Assembly: GCA_947259215.1 (NCBI GenBank)
Contig: CAMYLJ010000010.1
Location: 73,891 to 137,890 of the forward strand
Length of the DNA: 64,000 bases
Source of the DNA: an uncultured delta proteobacterium
Lineage (GTDB): Bacteria; Myxococcota_A; UBA9160; JAFDET01
Reading direction: 5' to 3'
Shown: positions 9,231-17,474 of the stretch, piece by piece
Position numbering within the stretch: the stretch's first letter is position 1
Layout: the number at the start of each line of letters is the position of its first letter
Translations under genes and position numbers: made by a program
The notes under the pieces: generated by a model
The model's database searches: none
What the model was told of the DNA's origin: nothing
Seen by the model: only the letters and a program-made list of their open reading frames with translations

Positions 9231-10624
9231 CACGCGCCCTCGGCCAGGGCGGCCTGCGCCATCCCCAGCTTGAGGCGCGTCTCCCGCAGCTCGGCCTCGG
9301 GGTCCGAGTCCGCGACGATGCCGCCTCCGGCGAAGAGCCGCGCTTCGCTTCCCCGCACCCAGGCGGAGCGCAGCGCCACGGCCAGTTCGCCCTCGCCGGC
9401 CAGGTCGAGCCAGCCGACGCCGCCAGCGTACCAGCCGCGGTCGAGCCCTTCGTTGCGGCACAGCCACGCGAGCGCCGCGTCTCCCGGTGAGCCCGATACG
9501 GCCGGGGTCGGATGGAGCCGCTGCGCGACCCGCAGCACCGGGGCGCTCGTCCCGGGCGGGAGTGTGCCGCGCGCGCGGGTGTGGAGGTGCTGGATGCGGT
9601 GGAGGCGTCGCAGGCGGGGCGCTTCGTCCAGCTCGAGGGTTTTGCACAGCGGTTCGAGAGCCTCGCGCACCGCGCGCACCACGACGGCGTGCTCCTCCTG
9701 CTCCTTCTTGCTCTCCAGTAACGCCCGCGCGAGAGCGCGGTCCTCGGCAGGGTCCCGGCCGCGGGGCGCGGTGCCGGCGAGGGCGTCGGCACGCACCACG
9801 CCGCCCCGGACCGCCACCAGGCGCTCCGGCGTCGCACCCAGGAAGGTCACATCGCCGCGGGCGACGGCGAAGATCCGACACCCCGGATGTCGCGCCCGCA
9901 GGCTGGCGAGGACGCGCTCCAGGTCCAGCCCCCCCGGCGCGTGGCAGCGGAGCTCGCTCGCCACCACCAGCTTCTCCGCCTCACCCCGCCGCACGGCGTC
10001 GAGGGCCAGCCGGATCCGCGCCAGGTAGTCGGACTCGTCCAGCTCGCTGCGCAATCGCGCGCCGCGGGTGGCCGCTGCGGCTGCGGTCGGCAGCTCGCGG
10101 GGCAGCGCCAGCCGCGCCAACACGTCGGCAGCGTGCGCTCCCGGATCCACCTGGACGGCGCGATGCGCCCAGGCGGCGTCGTCGTCGCGGACGTCGAGCC
10201 AGGCGGGCAGCACGAAGCGCGCGGCGGGGAAGTCGCGCCAGGGGCCGATGGGCGGCGCGTCGTCGAGGAAGCCGAAGCCCCCCAGCCAGGCGGGACGCAG
10301 CCCGGACTCGCCGAGCTCGTCCGCCAGCCAGGTCGCGTCCGCCACGCTGCGGGCCTGCTCGGCCAGCGCGCGGAAGCGTTCCGGGCCCGAGGCCTCGATC
10401 TCGGCCGCCACGCCGTCAGCGGCGAGGGCGAATCCCTGCTCGGGCAGCTCCCAGCGGAAGCGATCGCTGGCTCCAGCCACGGCCAGACCGGGGAGAGACG
10501 CAGCGGGCGCGAGCGCGTGGCGCCAGACGAGCCAGGCGGGTGCGCCGCGCCGGGTTGCGTCCGAGCACGCTCGCCGAGCGGCCTCGCGAACCGTCGCGGA
10601 AGGAGTCGGGGAGGTCGGGTCCAT
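9227..10624 (-). CDS. menF: Isochorismate synthase MenF
   Basis: A chorismate-utilising enzyme of 465 residues that makes isochorismate, the committed step to menaquinone. Visible motifs are KLVVASELRC, GATPERLV, the GTAPRG loop, HPTPAVSGSP and the Mg-binding AGGGIVADSDPEAE near the C-terminus. The start ATG at 10624 is 4 bp from the end of the methyltransferase gene upstream. Its position between menG and menD supports isochorismate rather than salicylate or anthranilate synthesis. Confidence 0.93.
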   Translation of the reverse strand: MDPTSPTPSATVREAARRACSDATRRGAPAWLVWRHALAPAASLPGLAVAGASDRFRWELPEQGFALAADGVAAEIEASGPERFRALAEQARSVADATWLADELGESGLRPAWLGGFGFLDDAPPIGPWRDFPAARFVLPAWLDVRDDDAAWAHRAVQVDPGAHAADVLARLALPRELPTAAAAATRGARLRSELDESDYLARIRLALDAVRRGEAEKLVVASELRCHAPGGLDLERVLASLRARHPGCRIFAVARGDVTFLGATPERLVAVRGGVVRADALAGTAPRGRDPAEDRALARALLESKKEQEEHAVVVRAVREALEPLCKTLELDEAPRLRRLHRIQHLHTRARGTLPPGTSAPVLRVAQRLHPTPAVSGSPGDAALAWLCRNEGLDRGWYAGGVGWLDLAGEGELAVALRSAWVRGSEARLFAGGGIVADSDPEAELRETRLKLGMAQAALAEGAW

Positions 10625-10628
10625 GGTG

Positions 10629-11327
10629 CTAGCTCCGCACTCCCGTCCAGATCTGGGCCGTGCCGAGGAGGAGACGTCGCTGCTCCACCTCCGCGAAGCC
10701 CGCCTTCTCGATCAGGGCGCGCAGCTCGTCCGCCGCAGGCAGGTAAGCGGTCGAGCGGGGCAGGTAGCGGTAGGCGGCGGCGTCGGAGAGCAGGGCGCCG
10801 AGCCGCGGCACCACCCGGTCGAAGTAGAAGCCGTGGGCCGCGCGGACGACGCCGGAGTCCGGGCGGTCCACCTCGAGCAACGCGATGCGGCCGTCCGGGG
10901 CGACGACGCGCGCGATCTCGGCGAAGGCGTCGGGAAGGGACACGAAGTTGCGCAGGGCGAAGCCGCACACGAGCCCCGTGGCCGCCGCGTCGGGCAGGGG
11001 CAGGGCCGAGGCGTCGCCGTGCACCCAGTGCGCGTCAATTCCGCGGCGGCGTCCGCGCACCAGCATCTCGCGCGCGAAGTCAATGGCCAGCGTGCGCGCG
11101 CCGCGCGCGGCCACCTGCTCCGCCAAGTCGCCCGTGCCGCAGGCCAGGTCCACCGCCAGGGCGCCCGGCGCCAGGCGCAGCGAGTCCACCGCCGCCGCGC
11201 GCCAGCGCTGGTCGAGCCCGCCCGTCATCAGGCGGTTCACCAGGTCGTAGCGCGGCGCGATGCGGTCGAACATCGCGCGCACCGCCGGGCCCTTGGCCGC
11301 GCCTTCGGGCAGGGTCGCTAGCGCCAC
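10629..11327 (-). CDS. menG: Demethylmenaquinone methyltransferase (MenG/UbiE)
   Basis: A SAM-dependent methyltransferase of 232 residues for the last step of menaquinone synthesis. UbiE/COQ5 signatures are RYDLVNRLMTGGLD near the N-terminus, the SAM site VDLACGTGDLAEQ, the CGFALRN segment, and the C-terminal GTAQIWTG. The chosen start is the GTG at 11327, inside the last codons of the MerR gene, so the two genes overlap by 10 bp. It is the first enzyme gene of the operon after the regulator. Because only menaquinone genes are around it, MenG is preferred to a dual UbiE role. Confidence 0.92.
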   Translation of the reverse strand: MALATLPEGAAKGPAVRAMFDRIAPRYDLVNRLMTGGLDQRWRAAAVDSLRLAPGALAVDLACGTGDLAEQVAARGARTLAIDFAREMLVRGRRRGIDAHWVHGDASALPLPDAAATGLVCGFALRNFVSLPDAFAEIARVVAPDGRIALLEVDRPDSGVVRAAHGFYFDRVVPRLGALLSDAAAYRYLPRSTAYLPAADELRALIEKAGFAEVEQRRLLLGTAQIWTGVRS

Positions 11328-12067
11328 TTGACCTCCAGCTGCGACGACTCCACCGCCGCCAGCGCCTCTGCCAGCGCATCGTCCTCGTCGCGTCGTTCCA
11401 GGCGCTCGAGCGCCTGGGTCACGAGCGTTCGCTGGAAGTGCAGGGCCACCAGCCGGGTCACGGCCGGCAGCAGGTCGCGGAAGGCGAGGGTGACGGTCTC
11501 GCTCTCGATGCCGTCGTCCGAGGGGCGGCGCACGTGGCGATCGAAGAGCTCGATGGCCCGTTCGCTGACGTCGCGCACGTGCTCCGCGTGCTGCACGGCG
11601 AGGGCGAGCAGGGCGTCCATGGGGAAGCCCGCCGAGAGAATGGAGAGGCCCGCGCGCGCCATGGCCAGGTCCGACTCCGCGAAGCGCTCCTCCCCGCCCA
11701 CGCGCAGCGGCGTCAGCAGGCCGGCGCTCTGGGCGGCGGCGAGCAGCGGCTCCGGCACGCCGGACTCCGCGGCCAGCTCGGCGCGGGTGAAGGTGCGCTC
11801 GCCGGTCCACTCCGCGGCCAGCGCCTCCAGCAGGGCCTCGTCGGCCTCGCCCTCGGAGCGGTCCAGCAGGCGCCGGATCACGGCCAGGGTGAGACCCGCC
11901 TTCAGCCAGGAGCGGATGCGCCGCAGCCGCGCCAGGTGGGCGTCGTCGTAGATGGCCACCCGGCCCCGCCTCCGCGGCGCCGGCAGCAGCCCCCGACCCT
12001 GGTAGAAGCGGACCGTGTCCACCGAGACGCCGGCCCCGGCGGCCAGCTCTTCGACCCGATACTCCAT
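11318..12067 (-). CDS. MerR-family transcriptional regulator, first gene of the men operon
   Basis: A 249-residue regulator with an N-terminal MerR winged helix-turn-helix (EYRVEELAAGAGVSVDTVRF then YDDAHLARLRRIRSWLKAG, residues 2-70). The C-terminal helical domain of about 170 residues lacks the cysteine pattern of metal sensors. The ATG at 12067 gives the usual MerR N-terminus; another ATG lies 6 bp upstream. It is translationally coupled to menG. A perfect dyad (12073-12085) lies 6 bp upstream of the start, overlapping a probable promoter, which suggests autoregulation and control of the operon. The ligand is unknown. Confidence 0.85.
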   Translation of the reverse strand: MEYRVEELAAGAGVSVDTVRFYQGRGLLPAPRRRGRVAIYDDAHLARLRRIRSWLKAGLTLAVIRRLLDRSEGEADEALLEALAAEWTGERTFTRAELAAESGVPEPLLAAAQSAGLLTPLRVGGEERFAESDLAMARAGLSILSAGFPMDALLALAVQHAEHVRDVSERAIELFDRHVRRPSDDGIESETVTLAFRDLLPAVTRLVALHFQRTLVTQALERLERRDEDDALAEALAAVESSQLEVKWR

Positions 12068-12071
12068 GCAC

Positions 12072-12102
12072 ATACTCTTAGAGTAATTGCTCGAATCGTC
12101 AA
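12072..12102 (-). promoter_or_regulatory. Probable men operon promoter with MerR-type operator dyad
   Basis: On the minus strand a TTGACG -35 hexamer occupies 12102-12097. About 16-19 bp downstream there is a perfect 6-1-6 palindrome, TACTCT-A-AGAGTA, at 12085-12073, covering the expected -10 area. MerR proteins classically bind a dyad lying between a widely spaced -35 and -10, so the layout fits autoregulation by the adjacent MerR gene. The region is clearly AT-richer than its surroundings. The exact -10 is uncertain (AAGAGT at 17 bp or GAGTAT at 19 bp). Confidence 0.55.
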
Positions 12103-12160
12103 GCCGTAGCCGTATCACGTCTTCAACGTGCCGATAACAATGACTTTTTGGATTTGGGAG

Positions 12161-14530
12161 CTAGCTCTCGATGCCGGCCCGACGGGCGGCCGCCAGGGCC
12201 TCGACGGCCTCGACGCGCCGGATCGCGTCGCGGACTTCCGTGGCCAGGGCGCGCCGGAGTCCCGCGAGCCCGGGGAGCCCCGGATCCAGCAGGCGCCGGT
12301 TGCGGGCGACGCGGATCCCCACCTCGAAGAGCGGCTTCGAGACCGACTCGGGACTCCGCACCCGGCCCTGGAGCACGTACTGGCGACCGAGCCGCAGGCA
12401 CTCGTCCAGGAACGCGGATTGCTCGAACTCGGCGGTGGCGGGGCGGCGCGCCAGCGCGTCCGCCACCACGTCGTAGGCGTCCAGGAAGGGGCGCAGCACG
12501 CGGTGGGCGCTGTAGGGCCGGATGCCCCGCAGCAGGCGCCAGACGGCGGCGTTGCCTTCGGCCAGGCGCTCGGCCCAGGCCGGGTCGTGGCCCGCCAGCT
12601 CGTCCTCGAGCTCCCGCCGGAACTCGTCGCGCTCGGCGAAGAAGAACTCGAACTTCAGCAGGTCGCGCAGTGCCATGGCCTCGTTCCAGAAGGCGGCCGT
12701 CGGATCCTCGCTGGCGCTCTCGCCGGCGCGGATCAGCGCCAGCTCGACGATGGCGCCGTTCACGAAGAAGTGGGCGATCGAGTTGCGGTAGTAGGCGGCG
12801 GCGTGGTGCTGGTCGCGCTCGATGGCGTAGACCGCTTCCGGCCCCTCGTCGAAGCAGGACACCACGCCGCTCTGCCGCAGCGCTTCGAGGGCGCGGCGCG
12901 CGCCGTCCGGGACCTCCAGGTCGTCCAGCTCGGTCGTGGTCGGGAGCTTCCGCCGGCGCACGTACCCGAGCAGGTTGCGCATGCCCACCAGCAGCTCGTC
13001 GACGCTGAGGGCGCGGTTTCCGGTCCCGAGCAGGGTGAGGGCGACCAACGAGGTGGGCGTGATGGGCGTGACCCGGTTCACCCGCACGCAGACCTCGAAG
13101 GCGAGCTTCTGGATCTCGATCTCCGGCGCCTCGGCGTCCGGCTCCTCGCCGGGCTCGGGTCGGCCCAGGGCCGACGCCAGGGAGAGAGGCTCCCCGAAGC
13201 GGATGTGCACGTCGCCGTAGCGTCGGCGCAGGCGCCGGATCACGCCGATGAACCAGCCGAGACTCTCTTTCTCCTTGGCGCCGCCCTTCTGCTCCGCCGC
13301 GTAGTCGCCCACGTCGGAGATCTGGTCGTAGGCGATGGAGACAGGGATCAGGAAGACGTCGTCGGACTTGCCGCGCCGCCAGGAGTCGACGACCCAGGCC
13401 AGCAGGCCGAAGCGGGGCGGGAGCAGCTTGCCCGAGCGCGAGCGCCCGCCCTCCACGTACCACTCCAGCGAGAAGCGCTTCTCGATCAGATAGTCCACGT
13501 ACTGGCGCAGGACGAACTTGTAGACCTCGTTGTCCCGGAAGCTGCGGCGAATGAAGAAGACGCCGCTGCGCCGCACCAGCGGACCCAGCGGGAAGAAGTT
13601 CATGTTGATGCCGCCCGCGGTGTGGTTGGGCGGCAGGCCGCAGCCGTAGAGCGCGTACTGGAGCACCAGGTGATCGAGGTTCGACTTGTGCGAGGGCAAG
13701 AAGACGACCGGATGGCGCTGGCCGATGGCAGAGATCCCCTCGAGCTGCTGGGGATCGAAGCGCAGGTCGCGGTAGCCCTGCTGGTACATGGCCCGGATCA
13801 GCGAGGCGGACAGGTCGATCACGTAGGGGCTCTGCTTGGCAGCGATCTCGCGCAGGTAGCGCGAGGCCTGCTTCAGCAGCGCCTCTTCGCGGCGGCCCTG
13901 CTCGCGCGCCAGGCGCGCCAGGCCGCCCCGCACCGCGGGCCGCGCCAGGATGTCCTCGCGCACGAAGCGCGCCACCTTGTAGCGGGGGCCGCGCAGCCGG
14001 CGCTCGGCGCGCTCGAGGGCCAGGGCCGCCTGGCGCGCCACGAACTCCGCCAGCCCCATGGTCGCGCCGGCGTCGGTCCCGCCGGTCTCGCGCCAGCGCC
14101 GGCGCAGGTCCGAGAGCGGCGCCGGCTCGCCCGCCACGATCCGGCAGCGGTCCGGATGCCGGCGCAGGGTCCAGCGCTGGCGCCAGCGGCCGGGGTCGCG
14201 CGGGTCGCCCAGGGTGAGCAGATCGCTCCAGCGCGCCACGCGCACGCCGTCGCGCTTGGCCGGCAGCCAGGCGATCCGCAGCGGGCACATCAGCGCGTTT
14301 TCGCCGCTGGCGACGGCGTCCTCGAGGTGCGGGTCGACGCCGGCGCGGGTGCGCCGGCGGGAGGGCGGGATCGGGATCGTCTCCACGTCCGCCGCCGGCC
14401 AGCCCTCGGGACACTGGCGTTCGATCCAGTCGTGGAGGAGCCGCGCTTCGAGCGGACTCGAGGCGTCCAGCAGGAACGCCAGCGTGCCGGGCTCGGACGC
14501 CGGCCAGGCGGGCTCGTCGCGGAGGGGCAC
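12161..14530 (-). CDS. plsB: Glycerol-3-phosphate 1-O-acyltransferase PlsB
   Basis: The membrane-bound acyltransferase that starts phospholipid synthesis by acylating position 1 of sn-glycerol-3-phosphate. At 789 residues it is close to the 807 of the E. coli enzyme. The acyltransferase core (about 270-440) contains the HxxxxD box LPSHKSNLDH, the substrate block GGINMNFFPLGP, GVFFIRRSF and EGGRSRSGKLLPP. Large N- and C-terminal regions match the PlsB layout rather than the small PlsC type. It begins at a GTG (14530) and is 93 bp beyond the men operon start on the same strand, separated from it by the men promoter region. Confidence 0.93.
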   Translation of the reverse strand: MPLRDEPAWPASEPGTLAFLLDASSPLEARLLHDWIERQCPEGWPAADVETIPIPPSRRRTRAGVDPHLEDAVASGENALMCPLRIAWLPAKRDGVRVARWSDLLTLGDPRDPGRWRQRWTLRRHPDRCRIVAGEPAPLSDLRRRWRETGGTDAGATMGLAEFVARQAALALERAERRLRGPRYKVARFVREDILARPAVRGGLARLAREQGRREEALLKQASRYLREIAAKQSPYVIDLSASLIRAMYQQGYRDLRFDPQQLEGISAIGQRHPVVFLPSHKSNLDHLVLQYALYGCGLPPNHTAGGINMNFFPLGPLVRRSGVFFIRRSFRDNEVYKFVLRQYVDYLIEKRFSLEWYVEGGRSRSGKLLPPRFGLLAWVVDSWRRGKSDDVFLIPVSIAYDQISDVGDYAAEQKGGAKEKESLGWFIGVIRRLRRRYGDVHIRFGEPLSLASALGRPEPGEEPDAEAPEIEIQKLAFEVCVRVNRVTPITPTSLVALTLLGTGNRALSVDELLVGMRNLLGYVRRRKLPTTTELDDLEVPDGARRALEALRQSGVVSCFDEGPEAVYAIERDQHHAAAYYRNSIAHFFVNGAIVELALIRAGESASEDPTAAFWNEAMALRDLLKFEFFFAERDEFRRELEDELAGHDPAWAERLAEGNAAVWRLLRGIRPYSAHRVLRPFLDAYDVVADALARRPATAEFEQSAFLDECLRLGRQYVLQGRVRSPESVSKPLFEVGIRVARNRRLLDPGLPGLAGLRRALATEVRDAIRRVEAVEALAAARRAGIES

Positions 14531-14566
14531 CGGCAGCTTCAGGGTCTCGCGCCTCCCGGTCCCATA

Positions 14567-15934
14567 CTACAACGGCCCACCCGCTCCAGGCCCACCCCCG
14601 GCCTGGTAGTCCAGGGCCAGGCTGGCGAGGGCCCGCACCCCCAGGCCGAGCGCGCTCTCGTCGATGGTGAAGCGCGGCGAGTGGTTGGGGACCGCGTCGG
14701 CGAGGTCCAGCGCCGGCTCCCGGATCCCCAGCCAGAAGTACAGGCCCGGGACGCGCTCCGCGAAGTAGGCGAAGTCCTCGGCGCCGGTGCGCGGCGGGAG
14801 CTCCAGCACGTTCGAGGCCCCCGCCACGCGCTGCAGGGTCGGCAGCATGCGCCGGGTGAGCTCGGGATCGTTGAAGGTCACGGGGTAGCCGAGTTCGATG
14901 CGCACGTCGGCCTCGGCACCGTCCAGCGCGGCCGCTGCGCCCGCCACCTCGCGCACGCGTTGGTGCAGGATCGGGCGCAGATCCGGGTCGAGGGAGCGGA
15001 TGGTGCCGAGCAGCTCCACCTCGTCGGGAATGATGTTGTGGCGCACGCCGCCGTGGATGGCGCCCACCGACACCACCGCCGGAACGCGCACGTCGACCCG
15101 TCGCGCCGGGATCGCGTGCAGCGCCAGCACCACGCGGGAGGCGGCGGCGATGGGATCGATCCCGCGCCACGGGTAGGCGGCGTGGGTCTGGCGGCCGCGC
15201 ACGCTGATCTCGAGCCGGTCGCTCGACGCCATGGCGCCGCCGGCGCGGTAGCCGATCTCGCCGGCGGCCACGTCGGGCACGACGTGCAGGCCGAAGACCG
15301 CCTCCGGGCCTGCGTCGAACGCGCCCTCCGCCAGCATCAGGTCGGCGCCGCCCTCCTCGCCGGGCGGCGCGCCCTCTTCGGCGGGCTGGAACACGAAGAG
15401 CACGTCGCCAGTCAGGTCGTCGCGCATGCCGGACAACACCCGGGCCACGCCGAGCAGGATGGCGACGTGGGCGTCGTGGCCGCAGGCGTGCATCACGCCG
15501 ACCTCGCGCCCCAGATAGCTGGTGCGCCGCGTCGACGCGAAGGGCAGGCCGGTGTCCTCGACGACGGGCAGGGCGTCCATGTCGGCGCGCAGCGCCACCG
15601 TCGGCCCGCCGCCGGCTCCCCGCAGCAGCGCCACCACGCCGGTGTGGGCGACGCCGCGGCGCACCTCGAGGCCGAGCGCGTCGAGCTCCCCCGCCACCAG
15701 CTCGGCCGTCGCGAACTCGCGGTTCGAGAGCTCCGGGTGCTCGTGCAGGTGCCGGCGCCACGCCACCACCTGGGGCTCGACCTCGGCCGCCCGCCGCGCC
15801 ACCTCGGCCGCGCGGGGGGACATCGCGGGCGTCGCCCTTCTGGGGGCGGCCGTGGTCTCCGGCAGCGGCTCCGACGCGTCGCAGGCGGCCAGTCCGACGA
15901 CGAGGGCGGTGCAGACGAGGCAGGTGCGGATCAT
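14567..15934 (-). CDS. Secreted M20-family amidohydrolase (lipoprotein)
   Basis: A zinc-dependent amidohydrolase of the M20D group (hippurate hydrolase/IAA-amino-acid hydrolase-like), 455 residues. A lipoprotein signal peptide ends in GLAAC (lipobox cysteine near residue 21), so it should be anchored in the envelope. Metal ligands appear in HACGHDAHVA, QPAEEGAPP and TGAEDFAYF, and the dimerisation domain lies between them. Most M20D enzymes are cytoplasmic, so lipidation is a little unusual. It lies 36 bp before plsB on the same strand. The substrate is an N-acyl amino acid or similar amide by family; not resolvable here. Confidence 0.9.
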   Translation of the reverse strand: MIRTCLVCTALVVGLAACDASEPLPETTAAPRRATPAMSPRAAEVARRAAEVEPQVVAWRRHLHEHPELSNREFATAELVAGELDALGLEVRRGVAHTGVVALLRGAGGGPTVALRADMDALPVVEDTGLPFASTRRTSYLGREVGVMHACGHDAHVAILLGVARVLSGMRDDLTGDVLFVFQPAEEGAPPGEEGGADLMLAEGAFDAGPEAVFGLHVVPDVAAGEIGYRAGGAMASSDRLEISVRGRQTHAAYPWRGIDPIAAASRVVLALHAIPARRVDVRVPAVVSVGAIHGGVRHNIIPDEVELLGTIRSLDPDLRPILHQRVREVAGAAAALDGAEADVRIELGYPVTFNDPELTRRMLPTLQRVAGASNVLELPPRTGAEDFAYFAERVPGLYFWLGIREPALDLADAVPNHSPRFTIDESALGLGVRALASLALDYQAGGGPGAGGPL

Positions 15935-16015
15935 GGCTCCCTCCCGGTGCTGGCCTGGGCTGTCGGCCGGCGGACATTGGGCCCCCGGATCGACGCAGGG
16001 TATCTTAGGGACGCG

Positions 16016-17473
16016 ATGCCGGATGCCATGCCCGATTTCACCCGCCGGCGCCCGGAAGCGCTGGTTCCCCTCGCGGCCGGTCTCAGCTGGCTGTGGCTGG
16101 CTGCGAGCTTCGGCGTGGTGGGCTTCCTGTTCTCGCTGATCCCGGGCTGTCTGCTGCTGTCCTCCGGGGTGGCGATGCTGCTCTGGCCCGGCGATCTGCG
16201 GATTCCGCAGTTCGCCGCCGTGGGCGGGCTGCTCGGGGTGCCCTTGGCCGTGCCCGCCATCTGGGTGGCGGGCCCCGGCGTGGCCCTGGCGCTGATCGCC
16301 CTGTCCGTCGCTTCCTTCCTGACTGCGGGCAGGGTGTCCGTGCATCAGGAGCCGCGCTGGTCCGAGGTCCCCGAGCCGCGTGGGTCACTCGGCCTCTACG
16401 CCCAGGTCGCGGTCGACGATGCCCTGCTGGCGTGGATGCAGATCACGCTCGACGTGCGCAGCGGCGAGCACCTGCCCCGCATCGCGCGCGAGGTGCGCGA
16501 CGCCGCCGAGCTCTTCGGCGCGCGGGGCTGGCTCGAGAAGCCGGCGGACTACCACCAGGCGCCGCCGGAACTCTCCGAGCCCGAGGCGCGCACGAAGCGG
16601 GTGCGCCGGATTCCCTACGAGCACCTCGTCTTCGAGAGCGGCTACGAGCCGCATCCCGACGAGCCGGGCCGCGAGCGCTGGCTCGGCTACGCGCCGAACC
16701 GCACCGCTCACGCCTGGGTGGTGCGGCACCCGGGCGCGCCGCGGCCCTGGATCGTCTGCCTGCACGGCTTCCAGATGGGCTGGCCCGGCATGGACCTGCT
16801 GGCCTTCGCGCCCGAGTACTTCCACAAGCACCTGGGTCTCAACCTGGCGGTGCCGGTGCTCCCGCTCCACGGGCCGCGGCACGAGGGCAAGCGCAGCGGC
16901 GACGGGTTCCTGGCCGGCGACCCCCTGGACTCGATCCACGCCGAAGCCCAGTCCATGTGGGACGTGCGCCGTCTGCTCTCGTGGATCCGGGCCCAGGGCG
17001 CGCCCGGCGTGGGCGTGATGGGGCTCTCCCTCGGCGGCTACCAGACGTCGCTGCTGGCCTGCCTCGACGACGAGCTGGCCTGCGCCATCCCGGGGATCCC
17101 GCTCACGGACATCGCCCGCGCCGTCTGGCGCCACGGACCGAGCCTCCACCTGACCCACGCGGAGCACCACGGCGTGGTGCACGACGAGGTCGCCGAGATC
17201 CTGCGCGTGGTGTCGCCGCTGGCGCTGGAGCCGAAGGTGCCTCACGCGCACCGGGCGATCTTCGGCGGGACCGCCGACCAGCTGGTGCCGCCCGACCAGG
17301 TCCGCGACCTGTGGGAGCACTGGGACCGGCCTCGGATCGAGTGGTACCATGGTGCGCACCTGACCTTCCGGGCCCACCGCAACGTGCGGCGGCTGATCCC
17401 GGAGACGCTCGAGGGCGCCGGCCTGCTGGATCCCGACCGGCCCCGCGGCGCCCTGCCGCGCCTCGGGCTGTAG
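16016..17473 (+). CDS. Membrane-anchored alpha/beta hydrolase
   Basis: A 485-residue protein with two or three N-terminal membrane segments (about residues 15-105, rich in Leu/Ala/Val/Gly) followed by a cytoplasmic or periplasmic alpha/beta-hydrolase domain. The catalytic region shows IVCLHGFQMG (oxyanion), nucleophile elbow GLSLGG, and a late acidic GGTADQLVPPDQ and histidine YHGAHLTF consistent with the triad. The first of two in-frame ATGs (16016 and 16028) is used; neither has a strong ribosome site. It stops one base before the convergent MltF gene. The substrate is unknown. Confidence 0.85.
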   Translation: MPDAMPDFTRRRPEALVPLAAGLSWLWLAASFGVVGFLFSLIPGCLLLSSGVAMLLWPGDLRIPQFAAVGGLLGVPLAVPAIWVAGPGVALALIALSVASFLTAGRVSVHQEPRWSEVPEPRGSLGLYAQVAVDDALLAWMQITLDVRSGEHLPRIAREVRDAAELFGARGWLEKPADYHQAPPELSEPEARTKRVRRIPYEHLVFESGYEPHPDEPGRERWLGYAPNRTAHAWVVRHPGAPRPWIVCLHGFQMGWPGMDLLAFAPEYFHKHLGLNLAVPVLPLHGPRHEGKRSGDGFLAGDPLDSIHAEAQSMWDVRRLLSWIRAQGAPGVGVMGLSLGGYQTSLLACLDDELACAIPGIPLTDIARAVWRHGPSLHLTHAEHHGVVHDEVAEILRVVSPLALEPKVPHAHRAIFGGTADQLVPPDQVRDLWEHWDRPRIEWYHGAHLTFRAHRNVRRLIPETLEGAGLLDPDRPRGALPRLGL

Positions 17474-17474
17474 C

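Noticed and set aside
12128-15900. A very long open frame on the plus strand, opposite plsB and the M20 gene
   Set aside because: It is a by-product of the high GC third codon position. The opposite strand has clear PlsB and M20 motifs. Only its distal part (from 16016) is a real gene.
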